Shown here piece after piece: positions 11,382-20,174 of a stretch of 46,903 nucleotides of DNA. This DNA comes from an uncultured Pelagibacteraceae bacterium (lineage in GTDB: Bacteria > Pseudomonadota > Alphaproteobacteria > Pelagibacterales > Pelagibacteraceae). The stretch lies in assembly GCA_902515205.1 (NCBI GenBank), contig CABXTU010000007.1, forward strand, positions 1-46,903, given 5' to 3'. Position numbers and translations under genes: made by a program. The notes beneath the pieces were generated by a model. That model had not been told where the DNA came from. It saw nothing but the letters and a program-made list of their open reading frames with translations, and made no database searches. Each line of letters starts with the position of its first letter. Position 1 is the stretch's first letter.

Positions 11382-11880
11382 ACTTATTTAAAATCTTATT
11401 AGCAATTTCACTTTTTGTAAGATTATTACAATTAATTTTAATCGAAGCCATAGAATAAATGTTAGAGCGTTGTTTGATTAAATCCATTAATTCATTATTA
11501 GTAGCTTCTTTTGCCAAAGGTCTTTTTAAACTGTTTTTAATTCTTTTAATAAGTATTTTACTATCCCATTTTAACCAGAATGATAAATGATTTTTTAAAA
11601 TTTCCTCTCTTATATTTTTGTTAATAAATGCACCACCCCCTAATGAAATAACTATTCTATTTTTTTTCAATATCTTTAAAGTGGTTTTTTCCTCAAATTC
11701 TCTAAAGAATTTTTCCCCCTTTTTTTCAAAAATTTCTGGGATTCTCATATTCAATTCTTTTTCTATTACTTGATCTATGTCGAAGAAATTTAGTTTTAAT
11801 TTTTTAGAAATAATTGAGCCAATTGAGGACTTTCCTGAGCCCATCATTCCAATAAAAACAATATTTTCTTTTGATTTCAT
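11356..11880 (-). CDS. aroK: Shikimate kinase
   Basis: 174 residues. It phosphorylates shikimate at the 3-hydroxyl using ATP. The P-loop GMMGSGKSSIG lies at about 11-21, FFDIDQVIE gives the shikimate-binding Asp, FREFEEKT follows, and SLGGGAFIN provides the glycine-rich shikimate-binding loop. The lid arginine lies in RIKNSLKRPLA. The start is ATG at 11880, and a 56-nt spacer separates it from the divergent small membrane protein gene. Confidence 0.95.
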   Translation of the reverse strand: MKSKENIVFIGMMGSGKSSIGSIISKKLKLNFFDIDQVIEKELNMRIPEIFEKKGEKFFREFEEKTTLKILKKNRIVISLGGGAFINKNIREEILKNHLSFWLKWDSKILIKRIKNSLKRPLAKEATNNELMDLIKQRSNIYSMASIKINCNNLTKSEIANKILNKYENNQANN

Positions 11881-11936
11881 AAGTTTCTATATTGAAAAAA
11901 CACAAATATGTCTTAATTTGATTTTAACTAAACTAT

Positions 11937-12116
11937 ATGCAATTTATAAAAAAAACAAGTTTGAGAACAAGCATAGTCAGCTTATTTATAAAAATATCTT
12001 TAATTTTAGTTGTAATTCTCGGCATTACTTTTTTTCTCAATAAAATAGATTTTCCCGCACCCAAAAAAGAAATAGAAAAAGTTATCTCGAATGAAAATTT
12101 TAAAGTTGTCAAATAA
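11937..12116 (+). CDS. Small single-pass membrane protein, 59 aa
   Basis: An ATG-initiated ORF of 59 codons with a basic N terminus (KKTSLRTS), one strongly hydrophobic helix (about residues 13-35, SLILVVILGITFFL), then a short polar tail rich in Lys and Glu. The orientation should be N-in, C-out. Its last 26 nt overlap the start of the 590-residue exported protein in another frame, which suggests translational coupling. I do not recognise a family. The clean start, classic membrane topology and coupling support a real gene, though its size leaves room for doubt. Confidence 0.55.
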   Translation: MQFIKKTSLRTSIVSLFIKISLILVVILGITFFLNKIDFPAPKKEIEKVISNENFKVVK

Positions 12117-13863
12117 AATATTTTTTTCAATTATATTTTTTTTATTAATTGGAATAACCTGTAATGCTGATGAAAAACCAATAGATATTTGGAATATTGA
12201 TAAAGATAAAATTGATGAAAATTTAACATCTAATACATCTACTATCTTAAATGAGTCTCAAATTGAAACTATATCCAAAACGAACATTTACAATATGCAG
12301 TCGCAAAAGCAGAAAAATGAAATAGCACTAGATGAAAATATAAATTCTAAAGAAATTAAGATTATTGGTTTGTATGATCCTGAAGATAATGGATTAGATA
12401 TTAACATGTGGATGAATTCTGACGGGGATCAATTAAAAAATATTTTTTCAAAATTAGAAAAAATTAAATTATCAGATGATGCGTCAGAAATAATGAATAT
12501 TTCTTTGTTAACAAATGCTTATATGCCGAATATAAATATAACTCATAAAGATTTTTTAAGATTCAAATCTCGATGGCTTATTCAAAATTCAAATTTAAAT
12601 TTAATTGAAGACTATTTAATAAAAAACCAAATTATAAATTTACACCCAAAATTAACAAAATACCTTGTAGATGAATATTTATCTCAATCAAATATAAAAA
12701 AAGCCTGTGAAATACTTTCAAAAAATAAAGTGTCTTTAGATGATGAATATTTATCAAAATTTAATCTATATTGTTTAGTTTATAGAGACAAAAAAGATCA
12801 GGCCCAACTAATGTTGGATTTAAAAAAAGAATTAGGTTTTAAAGATAAATATTTTGAGGAAAAAATTGGTTATTTAATTGGATATAATAAAAATATTGAC
12901 AATAAAGTATCTGAAAATTCAATTCTTGATTTTCATCTAGCTCATAAAACTAATCCAAATTTTAATTTTGAGCCCAAAACAAATACATCTAAAATAATTT
13001 GGAGTTATCTTTCTGCATCAAATTTGCTTTACAACATTCAAGAAATCGAAATTACCGAACTAAATAAAATTGCTACAATCGAAAAAGCAGTCCATGATAA
13101 AAATTATCCTGAAAAAGATTTATTCGAGCTGTATAAAAGATTTCAATTTAATATAAATCAGCTTTTGAATGCATCGGAATCTTACAAAACCCTTTCAAAT
13201 ATTGAGGCAAGAGCTTTAATTTATCAAAAGATTCTTTTAGAATCTGAATTGATAAAAAGATTAAGATTATTAAAAATTCTCAAAAATCTATTTAAAGATG
13301 AAGGAATTGTTAATGCATTCGATCTAGAATTAAAAAAATTTTTAGAAGAAATAGATCCAACAGATATTCCAGATAATTTAACAAGTTTTTACTATACTAA
13401 CATTCAAATTGAGAAAAATTTAGAGAAAAAAATTAAATTCAATAATAACGTATTACACCAATCTAAATTGATAAATTATTTTAATGGGGATTTTGCAAAA
13501 TCAAAAATCGAAAAAGATATAAATAATTTTTTAAAAAAAATAAAAAAAGATAAAAAATATTTTATTTCAAAAAAAGATATAATTTTTTTAGAGGCACTTA
13601 AATCTGATGGAATTGAAATTTCTGAAAAGTATGACGATTTATATAAAATAAACGATTCAGAAATTCCAACAGATATTCAAGTTATGATTAATAATAATGA
13701 AAAAGGTGCTGCATTATTACGAATTGCTGAAGTTATTGGACAAGATGATTTGGAGCGAATTGATGAAGATACAATTTATTTTATTATAAGTACATTAAAT
13801 CAATTGAATATAGATTTCCTGAGAAATAAAATTCTGTTAAAAGTTCTTCCTTTAAAAGTATAA
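12091..13863 (+). CDS. Exported hypothetical protein, 590 aa
   Basis: The N terminus MKILKLSNKIFFSIIFFLLIGITCNADE is a good Sec signal peptide with cleavage likely near residues 25-27. The rest is helical, acidic-basic and rich in N, K, I and L, with no metal or nucleotide motif. Segments around 160-260 (YLVDEYLSQSNIKKACEIL) look like TPR/SEL-type helical hairpins. The C-terminal 60 residues form a more conserved-looking helical unit (GAALLRIAEVIGQDDLERID). It is probably periplasmic. It sits between aroK and def, but its role cannot be stated; similarity to long repeat-containing alphaproteobacterial proteins is only an impression. Confidence 0.75.
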   Translation: MKILKLSNKIFFSIIFFLLIGITCNADEKPIDIWNIDKDKIDENLTSNTSTILNESQIETISKTNIYNMQSQKQKNEIALDENINSKEIKIIGLYDPEDNGLDINMWMNSDGDQLKNIFSKLEKIKLSDDASEIMNISLLTNAYMPNINITHKDFLRFKSRWLIQNSNLNLIEDYLIKNQIINLHPKLTKYLVDEYLSQSNIKKACEILSKNKVSLDDEYLSKFNLYCLVYRDKKDQAQLMLDLKKELGFKDKYFEEKIGYLIGYNKNIDNKVSENSILDFHLAHKTNPNFNFEPKTNTSKIIWSYLSASNLLYNIQEIEITELNKIATIEKAVHDKNYPEKDLFELYKRFQFNINQLLNASESYKTLSNIEARALIYQKILLESELIKRLRLLKILKNLFKDEGIVNAFDLELKKFLEEIDPTDIPDNLTSFYYTNIQIEKNLEKKIKFNNNVLHQSKLINYFNGDFAKSKIEKDINNFLKKIKKDKKYFISKKDIIFLEALKSDGIEISEKYDDLYKINDSEIPTDIQVMINNNEKGAALLRIAEVIGQDDLERIDEDTIYFIISTLNQLNIDFLRNKILLKVLPLKV

Positions 13864-13886
13864 AAATTAGTTTATTTATTTATTAC

Positions 13887-14411
13887 ATGAGTATTAAAGA
13901 TATTATAACTGTTCCAGATGAAATTTTAAAAAAAACTTCAGAACTAGTTGAAAAAGTTGGAGTAAATGAAAAAAAACTTATTAATGATTTATTTGAAACA
14001 ATGTATGAATCTAAAGGTATAGGGCTAGCTGCTGTACAAGTAGGCATATTAAAAAGAATTTTAGTTATTGATGTGTCTAATAAAGAAGAAAAAAAAAAAC
14101 CACTAAGTTTAATAAATCCAATTATCAAAAGATTAAGTAATGAAACTTCAATATATGAGGAAGGTTGCTTATCAATACCAGATACTTTTATAGAAATTGA
14201 AAGGCCTAAAATTTGTGAAGTTGAGTATATTGATATAAGTGGAAAAAAAAAAAACTTAAAATGTGATGGCCTTTTGTCAATTTGTATACAGCACGAAATA
14301 AATCACCTAGATGGAAAACTAATAATTGATCATTTATCAAAATTAAAAAGAGATTTAATTATTAAAAAAATTTCTAAGTTTAAAAAAAATCCAGATAGAA
14401 TAATAGTTTGA
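13887..14411 (+). CDS. def: Peptide deformylase
   Basis: 174-residue cytosolic metalloenzyme that removes the formyl group from nascent N-formyl-Met. All three family motifs are present: GIGLAAVQVG (44-53), EEGCLSIP with metal ligand Cys94 (91-98), and QHEINHLDG with His136, catalytic Glu137 and His140. The gene overlaps or abuts fmt, the usual def-fmt order. Confidence 0.96.
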   Translation: MSIKDIITVPDEILKKTSELVEKVGVNEKKLINDLFETMYESKGIGLAAVQVGILKRILVIDVSNKEEKKKPLSLINPIIKRLSNETSIYEEGCLSIPDTFIEIERPKICEVEYIDISGKKKNLKCDGLLSICIQHEINHLDGKLIIDHLSKLKRDLIIKKISKFKKNPDRIIV

Positions 14412-14413
14412 TC

Positions 14414-15346
14414 ATGTCTAAAAAGATTATTTTTATGGGCACGCCTGTATTTGCTGTACCTATTCTAGAGTCCTTGCATCAAAATGGCTATCAAATAAGT
14501 ATAGTTTATACTCAACCACCACAAAAATCTCATCGAGGACAGAAAATAAATAAATCTCCTATTCAAGGCATCTCTGAAAAATTAAATATAGATTTTAGAT
14601 TTCCAGAATACTTGAAAAATAATAATCAAGAATATGAATTTATAAAAAATTTGAATGCTGATCTTGCTATTGTTGTTGCCTATGGACAAATTATTCCAAA
14701 AGAATATTTAAACCTTACCAAAAAAGGTTTTATTAACATACATGGATCTATCCTTCCAAAATGGAGAGGAGCAGCACCAATTCAAAGATCAATTATGAAT
14801 TTAGATAATGAAACTGGTATAAGTATCATGAAATTAAGTGACAAATTAGATTGTGGACCGGTATGCAATGTTTATAAGATAAAATTAGACCAAAATAACA
14901 ATGCTCAGGAAATCTCAAAAAAATTATCACTGTTAGCAGCTAATAAAATTATAGATGATATTCATGATATATTAGAAGATAAGGCAAAATTTATTGATCA
15001 AGAACACTCAATGTCAACTTATGCAAGGAAAATAGACAAAGCTGAGGGTAAAATTGATTGGAGCAACGACGCTTCTCGAATTATTGGAAAGGTAAATGGT
15101 TTATTCCCTGTTCCTGGTGCTTTTTTTGTTTTCAAAGGGGAAAGATATAAAATTTTAAAAGCTGAAATTGGAAATCTCTCAGGAAAAATTGGAGAAGTGT
15201 TAACAGATAAACTAGAGATAGCTTGTGCAAAAAATCAGTCAGTAAAAATTGTGGAGATACAAAAAGAGGGGAAAAAACCTCAAAACATTGTAGAATTCAT
15301 GCTTGGATCAAATATAAAAAAAGGCTCATTAATATCTAATGCCTAG
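14414..15346 (+). CDS. fmt: Methionyl-tRNA formyltransferase
   Basis: 310 residues from the ATG at 14414, chosen over a TTG 6 nt upstream because MSKKIIFMGTPVFAVP is the standard family start. It transfers the formyl group from 10-formyl-THF to Met-tRNA-fMet. The catalytic block NIHGSILPKWRGAAPIQRS and the Asp in KLSDKLDCGP are present. The C-terminal tRNA-binding domain (FPVPGAFFVF onward) is intact. It ends 8 nt inside truA. Confidence 0.95.
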   Translation: MSKKIIFMGTPVFAVPILESLHQNGYQISIVYTQPPQKSHRGQKINKSPIQGISEKLNIDFRFPEYLKNNNQEYEFIKNLNADLAIVVAYGQIIPKEYLNLTKKGFINIHGSILPKWRGAAPIQRSIMNLDNETGISIMKLSDKLDCGPVCNVYKIKLDQNNNAQEISKKLSLLAANKIIDDIHDILEDKAKFIDQEHSMSTYARKIDKAEGKIDWSNDASRIIGKVNGLFPVPGAFFVFKGERYKILKAEIGNLSGKIGEVLTDKLEIACAKNQSVKIVEIQKEGKKPQNIVEFMLGSNIKKGSLISNA

Positions 15347-16079
15347 ATATCAGATACTAATAGAATATTCTGGATGTAATTTTAGAGGATGGCAAGTTCA
15401 AAAAAAAGGCAAAACTGTACAAGGCCTTATTCAAGAAAAAATTTCAAAACTTTTAAAAAAAAAAATAACAATATATGGAGCAGGCAGACTTGATAGTGGA
15501 GTTCATGCTTTGGAACAATCTGCACACTTTGATTTTGATATAGAAATTAAAAAAAAAAATAAATTCTTAAAATCTATAAACTATTTTTTAAGAAAAGATA
15601 ATGTTGTAATTTTAGCTTTAAAAAAAAAGAGTAGTAATTTTCACGCTAGATATTCAGCTAAGATGAGAGTATATAATTATATTATTATTAATCGTTTAAG
15701 TGAACCTATTTTAGAAAAAAATCGAGGATGGCATATCATAAAAAAACTTGATCTTAATATAATGAAAAGAGGTGCTAAAAAACTTGTTGGAACAAAGGAC
15801 TTCTCTACTTTCAGAGCTTCAAGCTGCAGGGCAAAAAGTTCAGTAAAGACTATGAAGTTAGTCAAAATAAAGTCCTTGAAAAATAAAATTGAAATTGAAT
15901 TTAGATCCCAATCATTTTTACAACATCAAGTAAGATCTATGGTAGGTTGTTTAAAGTACTTAGGCGAAAAAAAATGGTCTTTAAAAAAATTTGAAGATGT
16001 TATGAAATCAAAAGAAAGAAATTTATGTGCTCCACCAGCACCACCTGAAGGTCTTTATTTAACAAAAGTTATTTATTAA
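15339..16079 (+). CDS. truA: tRNA pseudouridine(38-40) synthase TruA
   Basis: 246 residues. It makes pseudouridine at positions 38-40 of the anticodon arm. GAGRLDSGVHALEQ carries the catalytic Asp52, the RGWQVQ motif is near residue 16, and FLQHQVRSMVG in the C-terminal half contains the conserved arginine. It is the last gene of the def-fmt-truA operon and overlaps the convergent SET-domain gene by 11 nt at the 3' ends. Confidence 0.95.
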   Translation: MPRYQILIEYSGCNFRGWQVQKKGKTVQGLIQEKISKLLKKKITIYGAGRLDSGVHALEQSAHFDFDIEIKKKNKFLKSINYFLRKDNVVILALKKKSSNFHARYSAKMRVYNYIIINRLSEPILEKNRGWHIIKKLDLNIMKRGAKKLVGTKDFSTFRASSCRAKSSVKTMKLVKIKSLKNKIEIEFRSQSFLQHQVRSMVGCLKYLGEKKWSLKKFEDVMKSKERNLCAPPAPPEGLYLTKVIY

Positions 16080-16548
16080 TTTTTTTTTTACTCATAGCAA
16101 ATTTCTTATTTATTCTCCATCTAGACTCTTCTCGAACAATATAGCCACAACAATTTTTAGATCTACATTTACAGGGAAATTGTTTGTAGTCCTCATCAAA
16201 ACCAAAGCCATAATCACAAGTAAATTCCTCTCCTTTTTTTATATTTTTTATTGCTGTTATCCATATCTTTAAGCCTTTACCATCGTACTGAGAGTTAGGA
16301 TCACAACTATGATTAATCAATCCTGCTGTATTCCATGGAAAATCTCCATCGAGTGTATATCTTTTATTTAGTGTAAATAAATATATAGGTTTATTATTGT
16401 TATACTTATCAGACTCATCTACTTGTTTATTAGTTATTATCTTGCCAGTATAATTAATAATTTTGGTTCCTTTTTTAATGTCTCTTGTTGCATAAAGACC
16501 TCGACCTTTATTATCAATTTTTGATTTTTTAATTTTATATAATTTCAT
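16069..16548 (-). CDS. SET-domain lysine methyltransferase-like protein
   Basis: 159 residues, nearly all SET domain. GRGLYATRDIKKGTKIINYTG (15-35) is the SAM-binding start, NHSCDPN (79-85) is the pseudoknot motif, and DYGF (112-115) supplies the active-site Tyr. A post-SET-like zinc cluster follows with C126, C128, C133 and C134. All catalytic motifs look intact. SET proteins are mainly eukaryotic, though bacterial copies are known. The target here is unknown; nucleoid proteins or ribosomal proteins are possibilities. It is downstream of the deacetylase gene on the same strand, 30 nt away. Confidence 0.85.
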   Translation of the reverse strand: MKLYKIKKSKIDNKGRGLYATRDIKKGTKIINYTGKIITNKQVDESDKYNNNKPIYLFTLNKRYTLDGDFPWNTAGLINHSCDPNSQYDGKGLKIWITAIKNIKKGEEFTCDYGFGFDEDYKQFPCKCRSKNCCGYIVREESRWRINKKFAMSKKKINK

Positions 16549-16578
16549 TAGGATGATTTTTAATGATTTAAATATTAA

Positions 16579-17502
16579 TTAATTGAATTCTACAAGTGCG
16601 TTAACATGTTCATTAGCACTGTCAGCTAAAGCATCTAAATCATATCCACCCTCAAGTATAGAAACAACTTTCCCTTCGGTAAACTTGTTGGTAGCTGCTA
16701 AAGTTCTTTTGGTTATCTCATAGAAGTCTTTTGAGCTAAGTTGAAATTGAGCTAAAGGATCATCTTTATGTGCATCAAATCCAGCTGAAAATAATAAAAA
16801 GTCAGGTTTATATTCAACCAGTCTGTCCAATACTCTGTTAAATGCATTAAAATATTGCTCTGAATTTGTACCTGCTGGCAAAGGTATATTTAGTGAATTA
16901 TTAAAATTACCTTTATCTTTATCAGTTCCCCCTCCAGGATAGAATGGATATTGATGAGTTGAAATATATAATGCATTTTTGTTGTTACGCATAACATCGT
17001 AATTTCCATTACCCCAGTGTACATCGAAATCTACACAAGCAATCTTTTTATATTTATATTTACTTATTAAATAGTTAGTTGCTATTCCAGCATTTGATAT
17101 ACAGCAGAAACCCATTGATTTATTTTTTTCAGCATGATGCCCTGGAGGCCTAGCCAAACAAAACGCATTTTGAAATTTATTATTTTCTATCCCATCTATT
17201 GCTCTAATAGTTGAACCTGCAGCATCAAAGACCGCTTTTTTACTTTCTGGTGATATTACAGTATCTCCATCTAAAAATTTAAGACCTTTTTTAGGAAAAG
17301 AGTTTTTTAAGTTATCTATATATTCCTTTGAATGTGTCATAGATAATATATTTTCAGGCACGTTATCTGGTTTATCCCAGATTAAATCTTTCCTTTTTTT
17401 TAATTTTTCTTTAATAGCGATTATTCTTTTAGGTTGTTCAGGATGACCATCCCCTGTGTTATGTTTTTCATAAGAGGCAGAATTTATAATTGCAGTTTTC
17501 AC
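16579..17502 (-). CDS. Histone deacetylase/acetoin-utilisation family deacetylase
   Basis: 307-residue arginase-fold zinc deacetylase. RPPGHHAEKNKSMGFC (118-133) has the catalytic HH pair (122-123). VDFDVHWGNG supplies zinc ligands Asp160 and His162, and SAGFDAHKDDPL supplies Asp243. The late GGYDLDAL motif has the transition-state Tyr. Bacterial members remove acetyl groups from polyamines, lysines or other acylamines; the substrate is not deducible. Its start overlaps the dapE stop by 4 nt, so it is probably co-transcribed with dapD-dapE and followed by the SET gene. Confidence 0.92.
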   Translation of the reverse strand: MKTAIINSASYEKHNTGDGHPEQPKRIIAIKEKLKKRKDLIWDKPDNVPENILSMTHSKEYIDNLKNSFPKKGLKFLDGDTVISPESKKAVFDAAGSTIRAIDGIENNKFQNAFCLARPPGHHAEKNKSMGFCCISNAGIATNYLISKYKYKKIACVDFDVHWGNGNYDVMRNNKNALYISTHQYPFYPGGGTDKDKGNFNNSLNIPLPAGTNSEQYFNAFNRVLDRLVEYKPDFLLFSAGFDAHKDDPLAQFQLSSKDFYEITKRTLAATNKFTEGKVVSILEGGYDLDALADSANEHVNALVEFN

Positions 17503-18656
17503 TTAAAATAATTTTCTAAAATTTTCCCATAAATTTTTGTTAAAATTTTTAAATCCTTTAAAGATACAGCTTCGTCAACTTTATGCATAGTCTTTCCTAC
17601 TAAACCAAATTCTAAACCAGGTGATATTTTTCTTATAAACCTTAAATCTGATGTTCCTCCAGTAGTAGATAATTTTGGTTTTATCTTAGTAATTTTTTTT
17701 ATGATATCTTGTATCATATATGTTGTTTTATTTGGCTCAGTTAAAAAAGCTTCGCCAGAAATTCGATAATCAATTTTAAACTTTGATTTATTGTTTTTTG
17801 TTATTTTTTTGAAAATTTTATCAAGTCTTTTTTTAATAGAAGTTGATGAATGTTTATTGTTGAACCTAATATTAAAAGTAGCTTCTGCTGTTCCAGGAAT
17901 GACGTTATCAGCATTATTCTCTATATTTATTTTTGTGACTTCTAAATTTGTTGGCTGAAAGTGTTTATTTCCTTTATCAAATTTTATATCTTTAATTTTT
18001 TTAAGAATTTCAACCAATGTTGTTGAAGGATTGTTTCCCCTATGTTGATAGGCAACATGACACATTTCACCAATAATTTTAATTTTTCCCGTTAAACTAC
18101 CTCTACGACCAATTTTAATCATTTCACCTAATTTATTTGGATTTGTAGGTTCTCCAACTAAACAAAAGTTGATTTTTTCCTTTTTTTTTTTTAAATAATT
18201 TACAACTTTTTTAGTTCCATTAACTGCATCTCCTTCTTCGTCTCCTGTGATTAATAGACTTATTGATCCTTTAAAACGTTTATTTTTCATTAAAAAGAGA
18301 CTCACTGCAGAAACGAAGGCTGCGATAGAACTTTTCATATCACTCGCTCCACGTCCAATTAAATGACCTTTTTTGAAAAAAGGTTTAAAAGGATTTGATG
18401 TCCATTCTTTTATATTGCCTGGGGGTACAACATCTAAATGTCCAGCAAAACAAAAATTAGGATTTTTTTTTCCAAATCTAGCGTACAAATTTTTTACAGG
18501 CTTAAAATTTTTTTCTTTAAATTCAAGCATTTTAGTTCTAAATCCTAATTTTTTGAGTTTTTTTTCGATAAACTTCATAATTCCAGCATCAACTGGAGTT
18601 ATAGACGGAAATTTAATTAGCTCCTGGGCCAACTTGACTTCATTTAAATTTTTCAT
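17499..18656 (-). CDS. dapE: Succinyl-diaminopimelate desuccinylase
   Basis: 385-residue M20-family dinuclear zinc enzyme of the lysine/meso-DAP pathway. CFAGHLDVVPPG (metal His and catalytic Asp), GRGASDMKSSIAAF (bridging Asp), GDEEGDAVNGT (catalytic Glu) and VGEPTN are all present. The C-terminal LGFG-type lid and the final metal His (KTMHKVDEAV) are intact. It lies directly downstream of dapD, 5 nt apart. Confidence 0.95.
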   Translation of the reverse strand: MKNLNEVKLAQELIKFPSITPVDAGIMKFIEKKLKKLGFRTKMLEFKEKNFKPVKNLYARFGKKNPNFCFAGHLDVVPPGNIKEWTSNPFKPFFKKGHLIGRGASDMKSSIAAFVSAVSLFLMKNKRFKGSISLLITGDEEGDAVNGTKKVVNYLKKKKEKINFCLVGEPTNPNKLGEMIKIGRRGSLTGKIKIIGEMCHVAYQHRGNNPSTTLVEILKKIKDIKFDKGNKHFQPTNLEVTKINIENNADNVIPGTAEATFNIRFNNKHSSTSIKKRLDKIFKKITKNNKSKFKIDYRISGEAFLTEPNKTTYMIQDIIKKITKIKPKLSTTGGTSDLRFIRKISPGLEFGLVGKTMHKVDEAVSLKDLKILTKIYGKILENYFK

Positions 18657-18661
18657 GAGTT

Positions 18662-19492
18662 TTATTCTCTCAATAGATCATTAATTGATGTTTTTGATCT
18701 TGTTTTTTCATCTACTTGTTTAATTATTACCGCACAATATAAAGATGGTGCTGCTGAGTTATTTTTATCTGGTAATGAGCCCGGTACCACAACTGAGTAA
18801 GGAGGAACTTTTCCATAGGTAATTTCACCAGTTTTCCGATTTACAATTTTTGTTGATTGACCAATATACATTCCCATACTTAAAACTGATCCTTCTCCTA
18901 CAATTACCCCTTCTACAATCTCTGACATCGCGCCTAAAAAAACATTATCCTCTATAATTGTTGGAAGTGCTTGAGCAGGCTCTAAAACTCCACCAACCCC
19001 ACTTCCTGCAGAAATATGACAATTTTTACCAATCTGACAACAACTTCCAGCTCTAGCAAATGTATCTATCATAGTTCCTTCGTCAATGTAGGCTCCTATA
19101 TTTACGTAGCACGGCATTAAAACTGCGTTTTTACCAACAAAAGAACCTTTCCTTACTGGAGAGTTTGGAACCATTCTAAAACCAGCCTTTTGATGATCTT
19201 CTTTTGACCATCCAGCGGTTTTACCTTTTAACAAATGGGCTTTGTCGTACCAACTGCTGTAAGGTCCATTTAAATTTTCCATTGGATAAATTTTAAAACT
19301 TAACATAATTGCTTTTTTTAAATATTGATTTGTCACCCATTCCTCATTAATTTTTTCAGCAACTCTTGATTTACCACTATCTAGATCACTTATGACTTGA
19401 TTTATTGCATCTTTAAGCTCTTGATCAGAGGCTTGACTCACTTGGTCTTTTTTTGCCCATGCTTCGTTAATAATATGCTCTAAGCGGTTCAT
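18662..19492 (-). CDS. dapD: Tetrahydrodipicolinate N-succinyltransferase
   Basis: 276 residues. It transfers succinyl from succinyl-CoA to tetrahydrodipicolinate. The protein has an N-terminal helical domain and a left-handed beta-helix of hexapeptide repeats (about 115-225: IGAYIDEGTMIDTFARAGSC, IGKNCHISAGSGVGG, IIEDNVFLGAMSEIVEGV). The substrate region MVPNSPVRKGSFVG matches the family. It is clustered with dapE and the HAD gene, as in other alphaproteobacteria. Confidence 0.96.
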   Translation of the reverse strand: MNRLEHIINEAWAKKDQVSQASDQELKDAINQVISDLDSGKSRVAEKINEEWVTNQYLKKAIMLSFKIYPMENLNGPYSSWYDKAHLLKGKTAGWSKEDHQKAGFRMVPNSPVRKGSFVGKNAVLMPCYVNIGAYIDEGTMIDTFARAGSCCQIGKNCHISAGSGVGGVLEPAQALPTIIEDNVFLGAMSEIVEGVIVGEGSVLSMGMYIGQSTKIVNRKTGEITYGKVPPYSVVVPGSLPDKNNSAAPSLYCAVIIKQVDEKTRSKTSINDLLRE

Positions 19493-19502
19493 AATTTTTG
19501 AT

Positions 19503-20174
19503 TTAACTATCTCTTAATATATTAATTTCTTGAAGAAAAGAAGGCAAGTTATTAATCTTATAATCAATGTATGGTTTGTCAGCATCTTTTTTTGCGAAAG
19601 CTTCATCATTTTCAAGCCAACAAGTTTTCATTCCCAAATTTTTGGCCTGTTTGAGGTTATGAGCTATATCCTCTATTAATATAGATTTTTTTGGATCTAA
19701 ATTAAATTTATCAATTAATTTTTTATAGGGATCTAAATGTGGTTTTGGAACAAAATCTGCATCAGTTATATCAAAAGCCCCGTCAAATAAACCATTTATT
19801 CCCAATTGATTGGTTACATTTTCAATATGAGCATGAGAACCATTTGAAAATATATATTTTTTATCCTTAATTTTAATTAATTCCTCTTTAAGAAAATTAT
19901 CCTTTGGAAGCCAAGATATATCAATGTCATGAACAAATTCTAAAAATTCATTGGGATTTACATCCTTTTTTTTCATCAATCCTGATAAAGTTGTTCCATA
20001 TTCATAAAAATATTCTTTTTGGATTTTTTTAGCTTCTGCAATATCAACGTTAAATTTTTTTGAAATAAAAGAGGACATTTTTTTATCAACTTCTGAAAAG
20101 ACTTTAGTTTGCCCGCTATAAAGTGTATTATCTAAGTCAAATATCCAATATTTTATTTTAGTTAATTCTTTCAT
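19503..20174 (-). CDS. HAD-family pyrimidine 5'-nucleotidase-like phosphatase
   Basis: 223 residues. HAD motif I FDLDNTLYSG (nucleophile Asp and acid/base Asp) is near residue 13, motif II FSNGSHAHIENV is near 110, the motif III lysine is in PKPHLDPYKKLI, and motif IV is ILIEDIAHNLKQAKNLG. This type, found between argB and dapD in alphaproteobacteria, is usually annotated as pyrimidine 5'-nucleotidase. It overlaps the argB stop by 4 nt. Exact substrate not proven. Confidence 0.88.
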   Translation of the reverse strand: MKELTKIKYWIFDLDNTLYSGQTKVFSEVDKKMSSFISKKFNVDIAEAKKIQKEYFYEYGTTLSGLMKKKDVNPNEFLEFVHDIDISWLPKDNFLKEELIKIKDKKYIFSNGSHAHIENVTNQLGINGLFDGAFDITDADFVPKPHLDPYKKLIDKFNLDPKKSILIEDIAHNLKQAKNLGMKTCWLENDEAFAKKDADKPYIDYKINNLPSFLQEINILRDS

